Shown here one piece after another: positions 1 through 9,111 of a DNA stretch of 19,693 bases. The stretch lies in NCBI GenBank assembly GCA_012295275.1, contig CM022677.1, forward strand, positions 11,902,139 to 11,921,831, read 5' to 3'. Source of the stretch: Chrysomallon squamiferum (taxonomy: Eukaryota; Mollusca; Gastropoda; Neomphalida; Peltospiridae). The position numbers and the translations under genes were made by a program. The notes under the pieces were generated by a model. That model made no database searches. It was given only the letters and a program-made list of their open reading frames with translations, and had not been told where the DNA came from. The number at the start of each line of letters is the position of its first letter. Position 1 is the stretch's first letter.

Positions 1-664
1 AAGAGCAATACACCAGTAAGAGAGATTACAAAAATATGTTTTAATATATTTGAATATTTCTATTAATTTGCTAAAATTTTGATATTTACACTGTTTTAGT
101 CTTTTAGTTCAGTTTACGATGACTGCCAGGAATATTAAGTAAATAAACATTTTAAACCTATATAGCAATTACATTAGGCAGTAAGAAAATGGTCTTGTAA
201 TACTGATTCTACTTGAAATACTAACATACTAGCATGATGGAAATACATTTGAGATTATTCTTACAATCTTTAATTAACGTTTAACAATCGTTATAGTTAC
301 ATCATTTACAATAAATTATTTGATTATTAAAATATTTAATTGTAACATACTTTCCTGCCACTTTAATATAAGTAAATTTTTGCCCCTTTTTTCAGATTTT
401 ACTAACAGATATTACTAACAGCAAATTACACATGTTCTGTTCACTAGTCTATTAGGCTGTCATGCAAATTATTACAAGGTTTGTTGGTGTAATAAACCAT
501 TATTACATTGATTCTATACTATCTAAAGTAAACATCATTTATGAGACATTTATATACATTTTTCAATACTATTCTGTGCATAAAAATAAATTTTGCTTCT
601 TTTAATTAAATCCATCCTTAATGAAATGAGCTATAAAACACAAAAGTGAATGAATAAAACAAAC
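1..664. other. AT-rich non-coding sequence
   Basis: No open frame of note, no RNA gene and no recognisable repeat was seen here. The composition is strongly AT-rich with scattered short A/T runs. It is best read as intron or intergenic DNA downstream of the minus-strand candidate gene. Confidence 0.5.
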
Positions 665-711
665 CTTTATAGGAGCATTCAGTCCACACATAGACATGGA
701 TATTTTAGATC
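665..711 (-). CDS. Candidate small exon (weak)
   Basis: Read on the minus strand, a good pyrimidine-rich acceptor (TTTGTTTTGTCCAG) precedes a 47-nt block that ends at a GTTTGT donor. One frame is open through it (2 nt, then 15 codons ending APIK). It needs an upstream exon ending in phase 1, and the nearest confident exon (2568-2698) ends in phase 2, so it does not join directly. It may be a further exon of the same minus-strand gene, with another exon missed between them, or a chance match. No family was recognised. Confidence 0.22.
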
Positions 712-740
712 CTGGACAAAACAAAATTAAACTCATTCTT

Positions 741-791
741 AATTAAAAAAAAAAAAAAAATTGTAGTTATATAGATTATATTTTTAATTAA

Positions 792-822
<31 letters not shown>

Positions 823-840
823 CACGCACACACACACACT
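741..840. repeat. Poly(A) and (CA)n microsatellite cluster
   Basis: A TTAATTA-plus-poly(A) block occurs twice about 45 bp apart (A runs at 745-760 and 790-808). The second runs directly into a (CA)n tract interrupted once by CG, ending near 838. The duplicated TTAATTAAAA unit suggests slippage or two A-tailed insertions, but no element body could be identified on either side. Confidence 0.9.
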
Positions 841-1074
841 ATTACAACCTAAAAACAACAAATAATATAATTTATAAATTGTCTTCTTTTGTGTTGAAAC
901 ACTAATATAAATTGCATTTTAAACCCCAACACAATAATTAAGTAGCATCAGTGACAACAAAGATATGAATAAATTCTTAAGAGCTTTTAATGCACAAACA
1001 AATAATTTACATTATTTTTTCTTACAAAATATCTGAATTAACAGCCTTTTTCATCAATGTATATCTGATAAGGG

Positions 1075-1155
1075 CTAACAAGTCTCTTCAAGTTCTGTTT
1101 GATCTTTTTCATGTGGTTGTTTAATGTTCCCAGCACGAGTAACCATTACTTCCCA
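1075..1155 (-). CDS. Candidate terminal exon of the minus-strand gene
   Basis: On the minus strand an acceptor (CATGCATGTGTTAG) is followed by an 81-nt block open in phase 0. It encodes a polar peptide rich in K, E and Q and ends in a TAG stop. The preceding confident exon (2568-2698) ends in phase 2. If that exon splices here, the reading frame would instead be two codons and then TAA. Either way a stop lies in this exon, which fits a 3' terminal coding exon. Without transcripts neither the frame nor the exon itself is certain. Confidence 0.3.
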   Translation of the reverse strand, partial: WEVMVTRAGNIKQPHEKDQTELEETC

Positions 1156-1401
1156 CTAACACATGCATGGAAATGAAAGTCATTCTCTCATCTCTCTGTG
1201 AAAATATATAATGTTTATTAGTATTAAAGGTATTTTATCTGTTTTTATCAATGTAAATTATTGCTAAATATACGCGAGTATGCAACATAAAATATAAAAG
1301 GTAAAAAGAGAAACAATAAGAGTAAAACTGTAAGTGGAGAAAGTGAACAGAAAATAAGGGTAAGCAGTAGCCAAGCTGGTCAAGAAGTCGCTATTACAAG
1401 G

Positions 1402-2153
1402 ATGTCAAATACACAGAATAACAAGATGTTCATCTGCACCATTTTATCAGTCAACACCAATTCAACAGTGTCAGCAGTCACAGTATGGTCAATACAGACA
1501 AACCTAATGATCCCACTGTCAGTATTCTGGTTTAATTTCACCAGTTGTGAACAGTCAAGATGTCAGTATAAAATTAGATTCTTTGACTAGAAAGTTAGAT
1601 ATAATGTATGATAAACTGGAAAAATTGGACATGATTGAAAAACATTCGAACAGTATGGAAATAACTGTACAAGATATCAGTGGTAAACTGATTGATATTA
1701 AGAAAAAAGTGCAAGATATGGAAAAGGGTACAAACTCGCTTCATACGTGACAATTTAATCTTTAGTGGGATTCCAGAGAAAGACACAGATGAGGAGTTGA
1801 AAAGTTTTATAAAAAATGAAATGAAAGTAGACTTTGACAGATTGAATCAACCGGGGAAGAAGTTCGATGGATCTATAAGGCCTATTGTTGCTAAATTCAT
1901 TTTATATAATGACATTGAAATAATGAGAAGAGCTGCACACAAAACACTTATAAACAAGCATTATGGAGTTAATGAACAATTCCAGAAAGAAATTAATGAC
2001 AGGAGATATTTACTATATCCACATTACAAACCAGCAAAAAGGCAAGCGTAAAGACTAGTGTTAAATGGTGATAAACTGTATATCGAGGTCAGGCTGTTTA
2101 CACTGGGAGAGGATGGGCCAGAAGCCAGTATGACATACACCTTAAACTTCTAA
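1402..2153 (+). pseudogene. Decayed LINE ORF1 (coiled coil + RRM-like + C-terminal domain)
   Basis: This is a remnant of the first open frame of an L1-like non-LTR retrotransposon, whose product is an RNA-binding chaperone. From about 1402 there is a short N-terminal stretch, then in another frame a Q/Y-rich segment (QQCQQSQYGQYR) up to about 1507. A heptad-like coiled coil follows at 1547-1735 (LDSLTRKLDIMYDKLEKLD). After a frameshift near 1730, the core reads RDNLIFSGIPE, then RPIVAKF and GVNEQFQKEINDRRYLLYP. These motifs are typical of the RRM-like core and the start of the C-terminal domain of such ORF1 proteins. An in-frame TAA at 2049-2051 interrupts the frame, after which it stays open to a stop at 2151-2153 (NGDKLYIEV). 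No endonuclease or reverse transcriptase follows, so only the ORF1 part survives. It lies antisense to the surrounding minus-strand candidate gene, in a presumed intron. The family level (L1-like ORF1) is fairly sure; the clade is not. Confidence 0.75.
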
Positions 2154-2567
2154 ACATGTGCATTTTAATTTTCTTATTATATAGCTGTAACACATACTTC
2201 TCTGTAATCTACAGTTTATGAGAATGAAGTCATTGTCACTGTACAACTGAGTCTCATCTCCTATAAAAACACACATTATATTTGGCCTGACTTTTATTTG
2301 TAGAATTCCCTGGTTATTAATTATTACTCCTTTTTATAAATAAATAAATAAATTAATTAATTAATAAAGTAAAAAGAACTTAAAATATTAGTGTGATCTG
2401 GTTTATAGTTGCTGTGTAATTTCATGAGTTGTCTTAAGGATTATTCTTTATTATATTATATTTTCATGTTTGCTGCTTAATTCAATATAAGAGAAAATAT
2501 TATGCACATAAATTTGAGAAAAACAAATAAAATGGAAAGGTTCACAATGAATAATGTATTTAAATAC
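2154..2567. other. Intron-like AT-rich sequence with short AAAT/AATT run
   Basis: No ORF2 remnant of the preceding LINE is visible. The stretch includes an (AAAT)n/(AATT)n run near 2335-2367. It ends at the exon at 2568. Confidence 0.5.
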
Positions 2568-2698
2568 CTGCTGGACAGCACCAAATACTTCAACTCTACT
2601 GGAGACTCAAGCTGCTCTTTGTTCCAAAATGTCAATTCAAATTTGTATTTATCAACAATTTCTTGAACATTTTTATCCATAACAAGCTGATTTAACTT
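2568..2698 (-). CDS. Candidate exon, helical C-terminal part of unknown protein
   Basis: This is the best single exon of the minus-strand model. A strong acceptor (GTTTATTTTCAG) is followed by 131 open nucleotides and then a donor (CAG|GTATTT). It enters in phase 0 and leaves in phase 2. The peptide starts KLNQLVMDKNVQEIVDKYK and continues with ELTFWNKEQLESPVELKYL. That is an amphipathic, charged pattern consistent with a coiled coil. Its codon pattern and lack of stops stand out from the flanking AT-rich DNA. No family was recognised. Confidence 0.5.
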
Positions 2699-3091
2699 CT
2701 GAAAATAAACAGTTTAAATCCACAGTTTAGTATATTTGTTTCTTTAATTCCTATAAATATATGATAAATGATCTGAATGTTATTCAGTAAATACTGACAT
2801 TTTCTTGTTATAAAACTATTCAATAAATTCAGTCAGCATGAATCAATATAATTATTACACTAAAAATTGAAATATAACCGTTTTTAAATATTTTGTTTTG
2901 TATTCTAATGAGATTTAATGATGCAGTTACCAATTCAAATTATTTACTGAAAGATAATCTAAATCTAGACAGATAAAATAAACATGAATTTGAATCATAT
3001 AATTAAAGTTAAAGTAGAATTTTTCATTCAGAAACACCTTCAACAAAATTAATAAGATCTGTTTTTCTGTATGAACTGATTTCACACATAC

Positions 3092-3151
3092 CTCAACAGC
3101 ATTCCTTAAGCCATGTAGTTCTTGGTCATATTTTTGTGAGTTAAGAAGAAA
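3092..3151 (-). CDS. Candidate 60-nt exon
   Basis: Twenty codons open in phase 0 on both sides, ending at a good donor (GAG|GTATGTG). The acceptor (ATCAAAACAG) is weak. A better pyrimidine-rich acceptor lies about 30 nt upstream (TTTCTTTTTAG), but using it puts a stop in frame. The peptide includes SQKYDQELHGLRNAVE, which would extend the helical pattern of the next exon. Confidence 0.38.
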
Positions 3152-3226
3152 CTGTTTTGATTACTCCTAGTTCAAATATAAGCTAAAAAGAAATAAAACA
3201 ATGCTAATGGAAGTATTCTAAGTCAC

Positions 3227-3286
3227 CTGCTGCTCAACTTCCAGGCTTTTGTCTTTGCCACTGTCATGCACAGTGTCTTTCTTTGC
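3227..3286 (-). CDS. Candidate 60-nt exon, polar linker
   Basis: Twenty codons open in phase 0, ending CAGCAG|GTGACT, with a weak acceptor (ACTAAAACCAG). The peptide is highly polar (KKDTVHDSGKDKSLEVEQQ), typical of a flexible linker. It joins in frame to the exon at 3092-3151. Support rests on phase agreement and the donor. Confidence 0.35.
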
Positions 3287-3289
3287 CTG

Positions 3290-3660
3290 GTTTTAGTACA
3301 ATCAAGTTATTCAAGTTATTGTAGTTAATTACTACAACAACAACAATTATTACTACTATTACTACTACTGCTGCTGTTATACTACTCTTCTTGTTACATT
3401 TATCGTAAACAATTTCTCTAAAAAGAACTACTATCAGTACTGCTGCTACTACTACCACTACAACCAGTCTCACAAGATACATTACTATTACAAAGCTTTG
3501 GAGATAGCATCATCAAGTAAAACATCACCAAGACCAATTCTACATCATTACTGCAAAAAGTAGTTTATTTTTAATGCTACAAGTACTAATGCTATAACAA
3601 CTACATTACTACAACAATGGCAATGACTGCTACTACTACTATAACAACAACCTCTATAGA
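3290..3660. repeat. Degenerate trinucleotide-rich tract (ACT/ACA/CTG-like)
   Basis: Interrupted triplet runs (ACAACAACA, ACTACTACTGCTGCTG) occur at about 3330-3480 and again at about 3590-3655. They give long but low-complexity open frames rich in valine or serine, which I do not regard as genes. Confidence 0.75.
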
Positions 3661-3758
3661 TGTTCTTGTTCTGCCATATTCTTTGATGACATTTCTCTCC
3701 TGTGGTGATCTCACAGAATTTTTTTAATTGATTTACCTTTGAAGTTATATATGTATCT

Positions 3759-3842
3759 GTCAGAGAGGGAGAGAGGGAGAGAGAGAGAGAGAGAGAGAGA
3801 GGGAGAAGGAGGGAGGGAGGGAGGGAGAGAGAGAGAGAGAGT
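3759..3842. repeat. (GA)n / GGGA microsatellite
   Basis: An almost pure purine tract of GAGA and GGGA units. It produces arginine/glutamate or serine/leucine-rich spurious frames on the two strands. It ends about 50 bp before the left arm of the transposon relic. Confidence 0.95.
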
Positions 3843-3868
3843 AATTCCAGTGGCAGCAAACTTTATTC

Positions 3869-4072
3869 TCAAACCCCAGATTTTTGGAGAACCTTGCAAT
3901 ACAGTCTGTACAATTTTTTTTTGCCGTTTCTATACCTCCGAGGTGTGCTCTTTAAGAATATGAATGATGCCACTCTGTCATCCTTGGGCAATCCGCACAA
4001 TATGCAAATTAAGGCCGCCATTACTGAAACTCTTATTTTTGTCAATATCTCAGTAACTATGCATGGTATCAT
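3869..4072 (-). pseudogene. Outward-reading CxxC open frame in left arm
   Basis: A 67-codon frame reads out of the element. It includes MAALICILCGLPKDDRV, with a CxxC pair. The right arm carries a counterpart identical over its first 17 codons from the shared ATG. The second cysteine pair seen in the right-arm copy (CTDC) is degraded here to YRLYC, so a zinc site could not form. It might be a fragment of a transposase N-terminal zinc finger or an accidental frame. No purifying selection is evident between the two copies. Confidence 0.35.
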
Positions 4073-4165
4073 GTTTGTATGTAAAGAATCAGATTAAACC
4101 ATTACAGTATCGATCACACCAATATTTTCTGCAAAATATGCAAATAGGGGCACCATTTACACTTC
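3893..4165. repeat. Left inverted arm of the Academ-like relic
   Basis: The reverse complement matches 6880-7180 over most of its length. Shared blocks include TGGTTTAATCTGATTCTTTA, TATGCATAGTTACTGAGAT, GGCGGCCTTAATTTGCATAT and GTGCGGATTGCCCAAGGATG. The right arm carries about 24 extra bases near 6985-7005. Each arm also contains two diverged copies of a subterminal motif resembling TAATGGYGGCCTTAATWTGC; here they lie on the minus strand near 4000-4030 and 4130-4160. Confidence 0.88.
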
Positions 4166-4176
4166 GAGTTCTTTAA

Positions 4177-6816
4177 GTGTTTGCCACAAGCACGAACCCT
4201 ATCGAGTTCGGTGGCTTCAACACCAAGTTGTGTAAAGAGCAAGGGCAGAGTGTGAAACCAGCGACAAAAGCAGTGTATCTGCCACTGATTGATATGAATC
4301 CAGCCCACCCGGACTCCATGCTCACAGCCATGAGCGAGACTCAACGTCTAACGAAGGAATGTGGACAGGACATTACTGTTCTGACAACTGATCAGCAGCT
4401 CTACAGAGTTGCAATCAATGTGAAATGGGTTTACCCAGAGGGATTCTCGGATTTCATACCAAGGCTCGGGGGCATGCACATGCTCATGAGTTTTATTGGC
4501 CATGTTGGCATATTGATGGCCGACAGTGGTCTTGAGGATATCTTGTAATCGTGTTTTGGAGGTGTGGCACACATGCTGTCGGGGAAGAAGTTCCCACAGA
4601 ATTTTAGAGCCCTTCGGTTAGTGACAGAAGAACTGTTGTGTGCACATCTGGAAGGATGTGAAAGTCACGAGGAGATGCTTGGAGCGCTTGAAAGCATCTC
4701 CTTAAGAAGCATCACAACTCGGCTCTGGGTTCAGAACCTGATAAAACCTGTCTTCATCAAGATGGTCTTCGTGTGGGCAGAACGAGAGGCAGACTGGCCA
4801 CTCCACCTTTGGGCAGTAGAGCCAATGATGCCATACTTTTTTACCTCTGCTCACTTCAACTGCGCCAGATACGGGTTGTACTACCTGAGTACAATGAAGC
4901 GTCTCCCACCTGAAGTGCTTCAGAGCTTCATGAGAGGAGAACACACCATGCGTCACAAGCCAGGACTCTGGAACGGGATCTGGTCCGACATGTGGATAGA
5001 GACAACCTTCATGCGTTATGGGCATGGTCCAAATGGAATCATAGGCATAACCCTGAATCCCGAAACCCTAAAAGTATGCACACCTGCAGCATGATCGTTC
5101 AAGATATCGCGGACATGTCCGATGACAGTGGAGAGAGGGAGGTGATGAGTCATAAAGAAGAGAAGCCATCGCGCATCACTTCGGATGCCAAGGACAGGGA
5201 CAAGATACGAGATAAACTTCTGACTTGCATCGATCCCCTGGATCCAACTGGTCATCCTGCTGGTTTGACCAATGTCGTTACTGGTCGGTTTGCACCTGAA
5301 ACGGTGAACGCACATGATGCAGTGGATATTGGGTCAACTTGTGTCATTTGAAAAGAGCTGGCCTGGCAGATTTAATGCATCCTTATCCAGGTTGGTGGTG
5401 AAGAGAAAGGCAGTAAGGGTTGGGAACAATAATGTGTATGACACGAATCTCATCTATTCGCGGGTACTAGGGTTGCAACAGTCACAAGACATTGATATCA
5501 AAACTGTCCTTGCGCATGAAATGTCACGCGTGCCTACCTCAATGTTTGATGATGAAGGCAAAATGAGAATCGCAACTACGAAATCAATGCTGAAGAAGAA
5601 GCTGCAGGTGACTGTGTCCCAGCGTTTGGTTGAGAAATCAGAGGTAGAAATACTGGATGGCTGTGCTATCCTTTGGGTTATAAACTGGCCTAATCAAGGA
5701 ACTGGGGCAGATTTTGTCAACGGCTTCACGAGGAATGTGATGAAAAGGGTGGCAAGACAGGACACAAACCGGATCTTTGATCGCTACTTCGACTTCAGCA
5801 TTAAAAGTGGAACGCGGGCAGTTTGAGCTGGTGACGAAGCGAGCAGACAACACAAACTGCAGTTACATACCCCACTGCCACCCCAGAAGGTTGTACCAGT
5901 TGTAATTCAGGACGGCATTGTCTTCTGTAGGGAAGATCTCATGACTTGCCATGAAGAAGCTGATGTAATAATCATACAGCTGATGGTTAAGGCAGCTGAA
6001 AGTGGCATGAAAATCGACATCGTTTGTGAGGACACAGAAGTTTTTGTCCTCCTGCTGCACTTCTACGCAAAGTTGAACCTGACCTGTTGTCTTACAATGG
6101 AAGGACCATGTGCTGAACGAACTACTATAGACATTTGGGCAACTGCAAGTGAACATGCCAGCCGCCAATGCCCTCTCAGGCTGTGACACTGTGGCTCAGT
6201 GCTTTGGAGTAGGAAAAAGCACTGTCTTCAAAGTCCTTAAGAGTGGTGTAGAACTGCTCAAATTGGGCGTATTATCTGAGGACATAGGTGACATCACTGA
6301 AGAAGCGACAACATTCATGGCTGCCTGCTACGGGGTCAAAAGCTTGGTGACATCGAACATGTCTGAGGTCCGTGGAGAAGTCTGGTCACGAAGGATGGTT
6401 AGAAAAAATTTGACAAAGGCTCCAGAGCTTAAGTAACTTCCAACTTTATAAAGAGGCATTCGAAAAGAAGGTAAAGCAGGCGCACATTCAGACTGCCATT
6501 TGGAAATCCACTCTCAACTCAGAACCTCCAGCATTAGATCCTGTCAAGTTCAGATGGGAACGTGACGAACGCACTAGATGCTTGATCCCAGTAACATTGC
6601 AACCAAACATTAGTGTTGCTCCACCAGAGGTGCTGGAAATGATAAGGTGGGGTTGTGCTACGGATACACCCTGTTCAATAGCAATGTAGGGATGCTATAC
6701 AGCTCACAATGTTTTGTGGATGTCACAGAGAAGCACACTGCCGGAATGAGCACACCCGACGGGTTGGTGACTGTGACAATGTTGTTGAAAGTGACTTGTT
6801 TGAGTCAAATCAGTAA
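4177..6816 (+). pseudogene. Academ-type transposase: XPG/FEN1-like nuclease with Cys-rich tail, broken
   Basis: This is one ancestral gene of about 880 codons, now in pieces. Frame 1 runs 4177-5070 with an in-frame TAA at 4546. It then shifts near 5070, near 5333, near 6150, near 6425 and near 6700-6720, with further stops at 5824 (TGA, read as a former CGA) and 6687 (TAG). The first third is a conserved-looking domain of unknown fold (LPLIDMNPAHPDSM, PRLGGMHMLMSFIG, WNGIWSDMWIE). The middle matches the XPG N region: ILDG (Asp codon 5656) and IFDRYFDFSIKSGTR (Asp codon 5779). The XPG I region follows: CHEEADVIII (5950 on), then EDTEVFVLLLHF (6028 on), where an expected D-x-D reads D-x-E. Next comes a helix-hairpin-helix-like LSGCDTV...GVGK (Asp codon 6185). 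The tail is Cys-rich (WGCATDTPC, GCYTAH, CHREAHCRNEH). By analogy with FEN1 these acids would bind two metal ions. The gene is inactive. The N-terminal coding portion is missing: the frame starts almost at the left arm, with no ATG. Confidence 0.7.
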
Positions 6817-6879
6817 TGGCAACATGCATCAGCATAAGTTAAGGGGATGTTCTGTAACGACTCGGATATACACTGAAGT

Positions 6880-7180
6880 TGATGAGATTTTCAGTAATGG
6901 TGGCCTTAATATGCCTATTCAGCACAAAATATTGGTGTGATCAATACTGTAATGGTTTAATCTGATTCTTTACATAAAAACGTGTATAGACACCAACATT
7001 ATTTTTATACTATGCATAGTTACTGAGATGTTGACGAAAACAAGATGTTCAGTAATGGCGGCCTTAATTTGCATATTGTGCGGATTGCCCAAGGATGACA
7101 GAGTGACATCATTCAGATTCTTAAAGAGCACATCTCAGAGGTATAGAAACAGCAAAAAACTTTGTACGGACTGCAATGCA
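6880..7180. repeat. Right inverted arm of the Academ-like relic
   Basis: Inverted copy of 3893-4165. The subterminal motif TTCAGTAATGGYGGCCTTAA occurs at 6890 and again at 7048, 158 bp apart in the same direction. This suggests an internal duplication inside the arm, a common layout for transposase-binding sites. Similarity to the left arm fades after about 7178. Confidence 0.88.
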
Positions 7181-7261
7181 CGCTTATCGGTCCCTACCAC
7201 CAGACTATCAGCACATCAATTAGAGCTGTATGTGCATTCTGAAAAAATACAAATAAAATAA
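7028..7261 (+). pseudogene. Outward-reading zinc-finger-like open frame in right arm
   Basis: A 77-codon frame that includes MAALICILCGLPKDDRV and, about 30 residues later, LCTDCNARL. That gives a CxxC-(about 30)-CxxC layout compatible with a small treble-clef or zinc-ribbon site. Compared with the left-arm copy over about 36 shared codons I count five differences, all amino-acid changing, so there is no sign of selection on protein since the arms diverged. It could be the displaced N-terminal exon of the transposase; this is inference. Confidence 0.38.
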
Positions 7262-7553
7262 TAAAAATAATAAAAATAATGTTATAAATAAATAACTAGT
7301 GTTTCTGTTATTAAAATTTAAATTGTACTGGTACCAGATACTGGATTATTCAGACACAAAGGGGTGTGGGATATTTTTGATATAATTTGCATAATCATTG
7401 TAATGATACTGATGATAATGGCAATAATTTAAATAATTAACAAAACAATAGGAAATAAATAAATATTATTCTGCTATTTTACAGTCAATAAAAAGTTGTT
7501 AGTATAAAACTTATTTTATTCTCTAAGAAATAAAGATAAGATAAAAAACTCAC
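7262..7553. other. AT-rich intron-like sequence
   Basis: Short AAAT/AATA runs follow the right arm. No gene or further element was recognised before the exon at 7554. Confidence 0.5.
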
Positions 7554-7634
7554 AACTTGGAATTGTGCAGTCTGCAGCGTCTCTACATCTGATTCATCCT
7601 TCTCCATAAAGTAAATTTCCTTTCTAAATAGCAC
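7554..7634 (-). CDS. Candidate 81-nt exon
   Basis: A pyrimidine-containing acceptor (GTATTATTCAG) and a consensus donor (GTT|GTGAGT) flank 27 open codons, phase 0 at both ends. The peptide includes VLFRKEIYFMEKDESDVETL, which is charged and helical. Upstream it joins in frame to 7868-7897. Downstream the next candidate exon is more than 4 kb away (3227-3286), beyond the Academ-like relic. Confidence 0.48.
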
Positions 7635-7800
7635 CTGAATAATACTGCAATGACCTATATAAAATATTTAATGTCAATGGAAAACAAAGTTTTTAGAAAT
7701 TCCAACATGAAACATGATACATTATTTTTTTTTATCATTCTACATTTGTCTGATAAATGCATTTTCTGTATTGCTTATTAACATTTGTGCAATATTTATC

Positions 7801-7851
7801 TCTGTCTCTCTCTCTCTCACACACATGCACACACACACATATATATATATA
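7801..7851. repeat. (TC)n-(CA)n-(TA)n compound microsatellite
   Basis: TCTCTC, then CACACA, then ATATAT runs in immediate succession, just 3' (on the plus strand) of the exon at 7554-7634. Confidence 0.95.
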
Positions 7852-7867
7852 AACTAATAAAACATAC

Positions 7868-7897
7868 CCTGCCACTGTTGAGAGGTTCATTACAGGC
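7868..7897 (-). CDS. Candidate micro-exon (30 nt) or longer Cys-containing exon
   Basis: The donor AGG|GTATGT is good. With the acceptor at GTGTCAG the exon is 30 nt in phase 0 (ACNEPLNSGR). An alternative acceptor (CAATCAATAG) would start it at about 7920 and add a WCQVMCQ segment, giving a CxxxCxxC cluster suggestive of metal binding, but would need an upstream exon ending in phase 1. The short version agrees with the exon at 8150-8207. I cannot choose firmly. Confidence 0.38.
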
Positions 7898-8149
7898 CTG
7901 ACACATCACTTGACACCAGACTATTGATTGACAGTGTAGCAGATGAAGTGTTTTTACCAGCATCAGTTTATTTTCACAAAACTGCAGACTTCAGTGGTGC
8001 TCTGCTCTTTCCTTCTTGTTCCTGTCCATGCTGATTATAAACCATTGATATATCATATTATAGTATTCCAGCAGCACTTTCACTCTACAGTGTGGTTCTG
8101 GTCAATGATTGTGTAGCAGGATGAGAAATTTATAAAATGTTTCACTCAC

Positions 8150-8207
8150 ATCTGATTTTTCATAGAAACATTCTTTCAATTCATTTGGAACATTTTCTCC
8201 ATATGTC
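8150..8207 (-). CDS. Candidate 58-nt exon
   Basis: A strong acceptor (GGATGTTTTCCAG) and a consensus donor (GAT|GTGAGT) flank one open frame of 1 nt plus 19 codons (TYGENVPNELKECFYEKSD). It leaves in phase 0, matching the exon at 7897. Its 5' side needs a preceding exon ending in phase 2. The candidate at 9220-9268 ends in phase 1, so an exon is probably missed between them. Confidence 0.48.
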
Positions 8208-8784
8208 CTGGAAAACATCCCAAATAAACAATTATGATAAGAAAAAGAAAATGAATAATAATAATAAAGACTAAAAAAATAATAATAAAAAATAAAACAT
8301 AATAATAACAAAAAGTAGTACTAATAATAAGATTAAAAAAAAGGAAATAGAACAAAACAAAACAAAATGTAAATAAATTAAAATTGACAATTAAGAAAAG
8401 AAGGGAAACAAAGAACAGTTATCACTGAGGATAACAAATTATTTGTGTGTGTGTTAAATATTATAAAAAATAATTGTATTAATATTTTACAGTGTCTACA
8501 TATGAAATAACCTGGTCATATTTTTCTTAAATTTTTATTTATCTTTATTTGTTTTTATTGTTAACATAGAGCTATACAGTATTTAGCTTAAATAATGAAA
8601 CTATTTATAGCCTCACCCATTATAACCTTTAATATGTATAAAAAATCAATTAAATATGTTTAATAATGTATAGAGCATGAATTTAACATGAATTTAAAAA
8701 CAAAAATCATAAAAAACGGACAGAAAACAACCTGTGGAACAAAATTAGCATATTTTTTTTTAAATGGTTTATTAGTTTATTTCA

Positions 8785-8785
8785 A

Positions 8786-8830
<45 letters not shown>

Positions 8831-8833
8831 AAT
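8785..8833. repeat. (AAT)n microsatellite
   Basis: About twelve AAT units followed by AAAT units. Confidence 0.95.
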
Positions 8834-9067
8834 CCTTTGACAGTTAACACATGGTCGTGTGATGTGTGCTACACAAGTCAATTTATTTTAAAACAAATTT
8901 AATTACTCGTCATACAAAATTTGCCCTCGATATATCAGTGATTGGTAAAACAAAATTAAAGACTAAACATTATTTCTTGTTTATATGACGTTGTTTATGC
9001 TGTTCACATTAGTACAACCACTGGTGAATTTTATTATTAATCGAGTGTCATTAAATTCAACATCAAC

Positions 9068-9111
9068 AAAAAAAAAAAAAAAAAAAGGTAAATAAATAAA
9101 TAAATAAATAT
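9068..9111. repeat. Poly(A) followed by (AAAT)n
   Basis: A 19-base A run, GGT, then AAAT units. It could be the tail of a retroposed sequence, but no element body was seen upstream. Confidence 0.9.

Larger units (their letters stand above)
3893..7180 (+). mobile_element. Academ-like DNA transposon relic with long inverted arms
   Basis: About 3.3 kb bounded by inverted arms of roughly 270-300 bp, with one broken plus-strand gene between them. That gene encodes an XPG/FEN1-type nuclease core and a Cys-rich C-terminal segment. The Academ superfamily is defined by an XPG-like nuclease with a Cys-rich zinc finger, and that match is the basis for the name. The coding interior is visibly less AT-rich than the flanks. 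The exact ends and any target-site duplication could not be fixed, because similarity fades at about 3893 and about 7180. The gene's N-terminal part appears to be missing, so this is a truncated or rearranged copy. It lies in a presumed intron of the minus-strand gene, between exons 3286 and 7554. Confidence 0.62.

Noticed and set aside
3264-3482. Minus-strand 72-codon frame rich in Val/Ile
   Set aside because: It is a translation of degenerate ACT/ACA triplet repeats. Only the short block 3227-3286 has splice support.
3548-3963. Long frames on both strands across the (GA)n tract (Leu/Ser-rich and Arg/Glu-rich)
   Set aside because: They are low-complexity products of a purine microsatellite, and all frames are open for the same reason.
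4702-5315. Minus-strand frames of about 100 codons inside the transposase region
   Set aside because: They are shadows of the plus-strand transposase, which carries the recognisable motifs.
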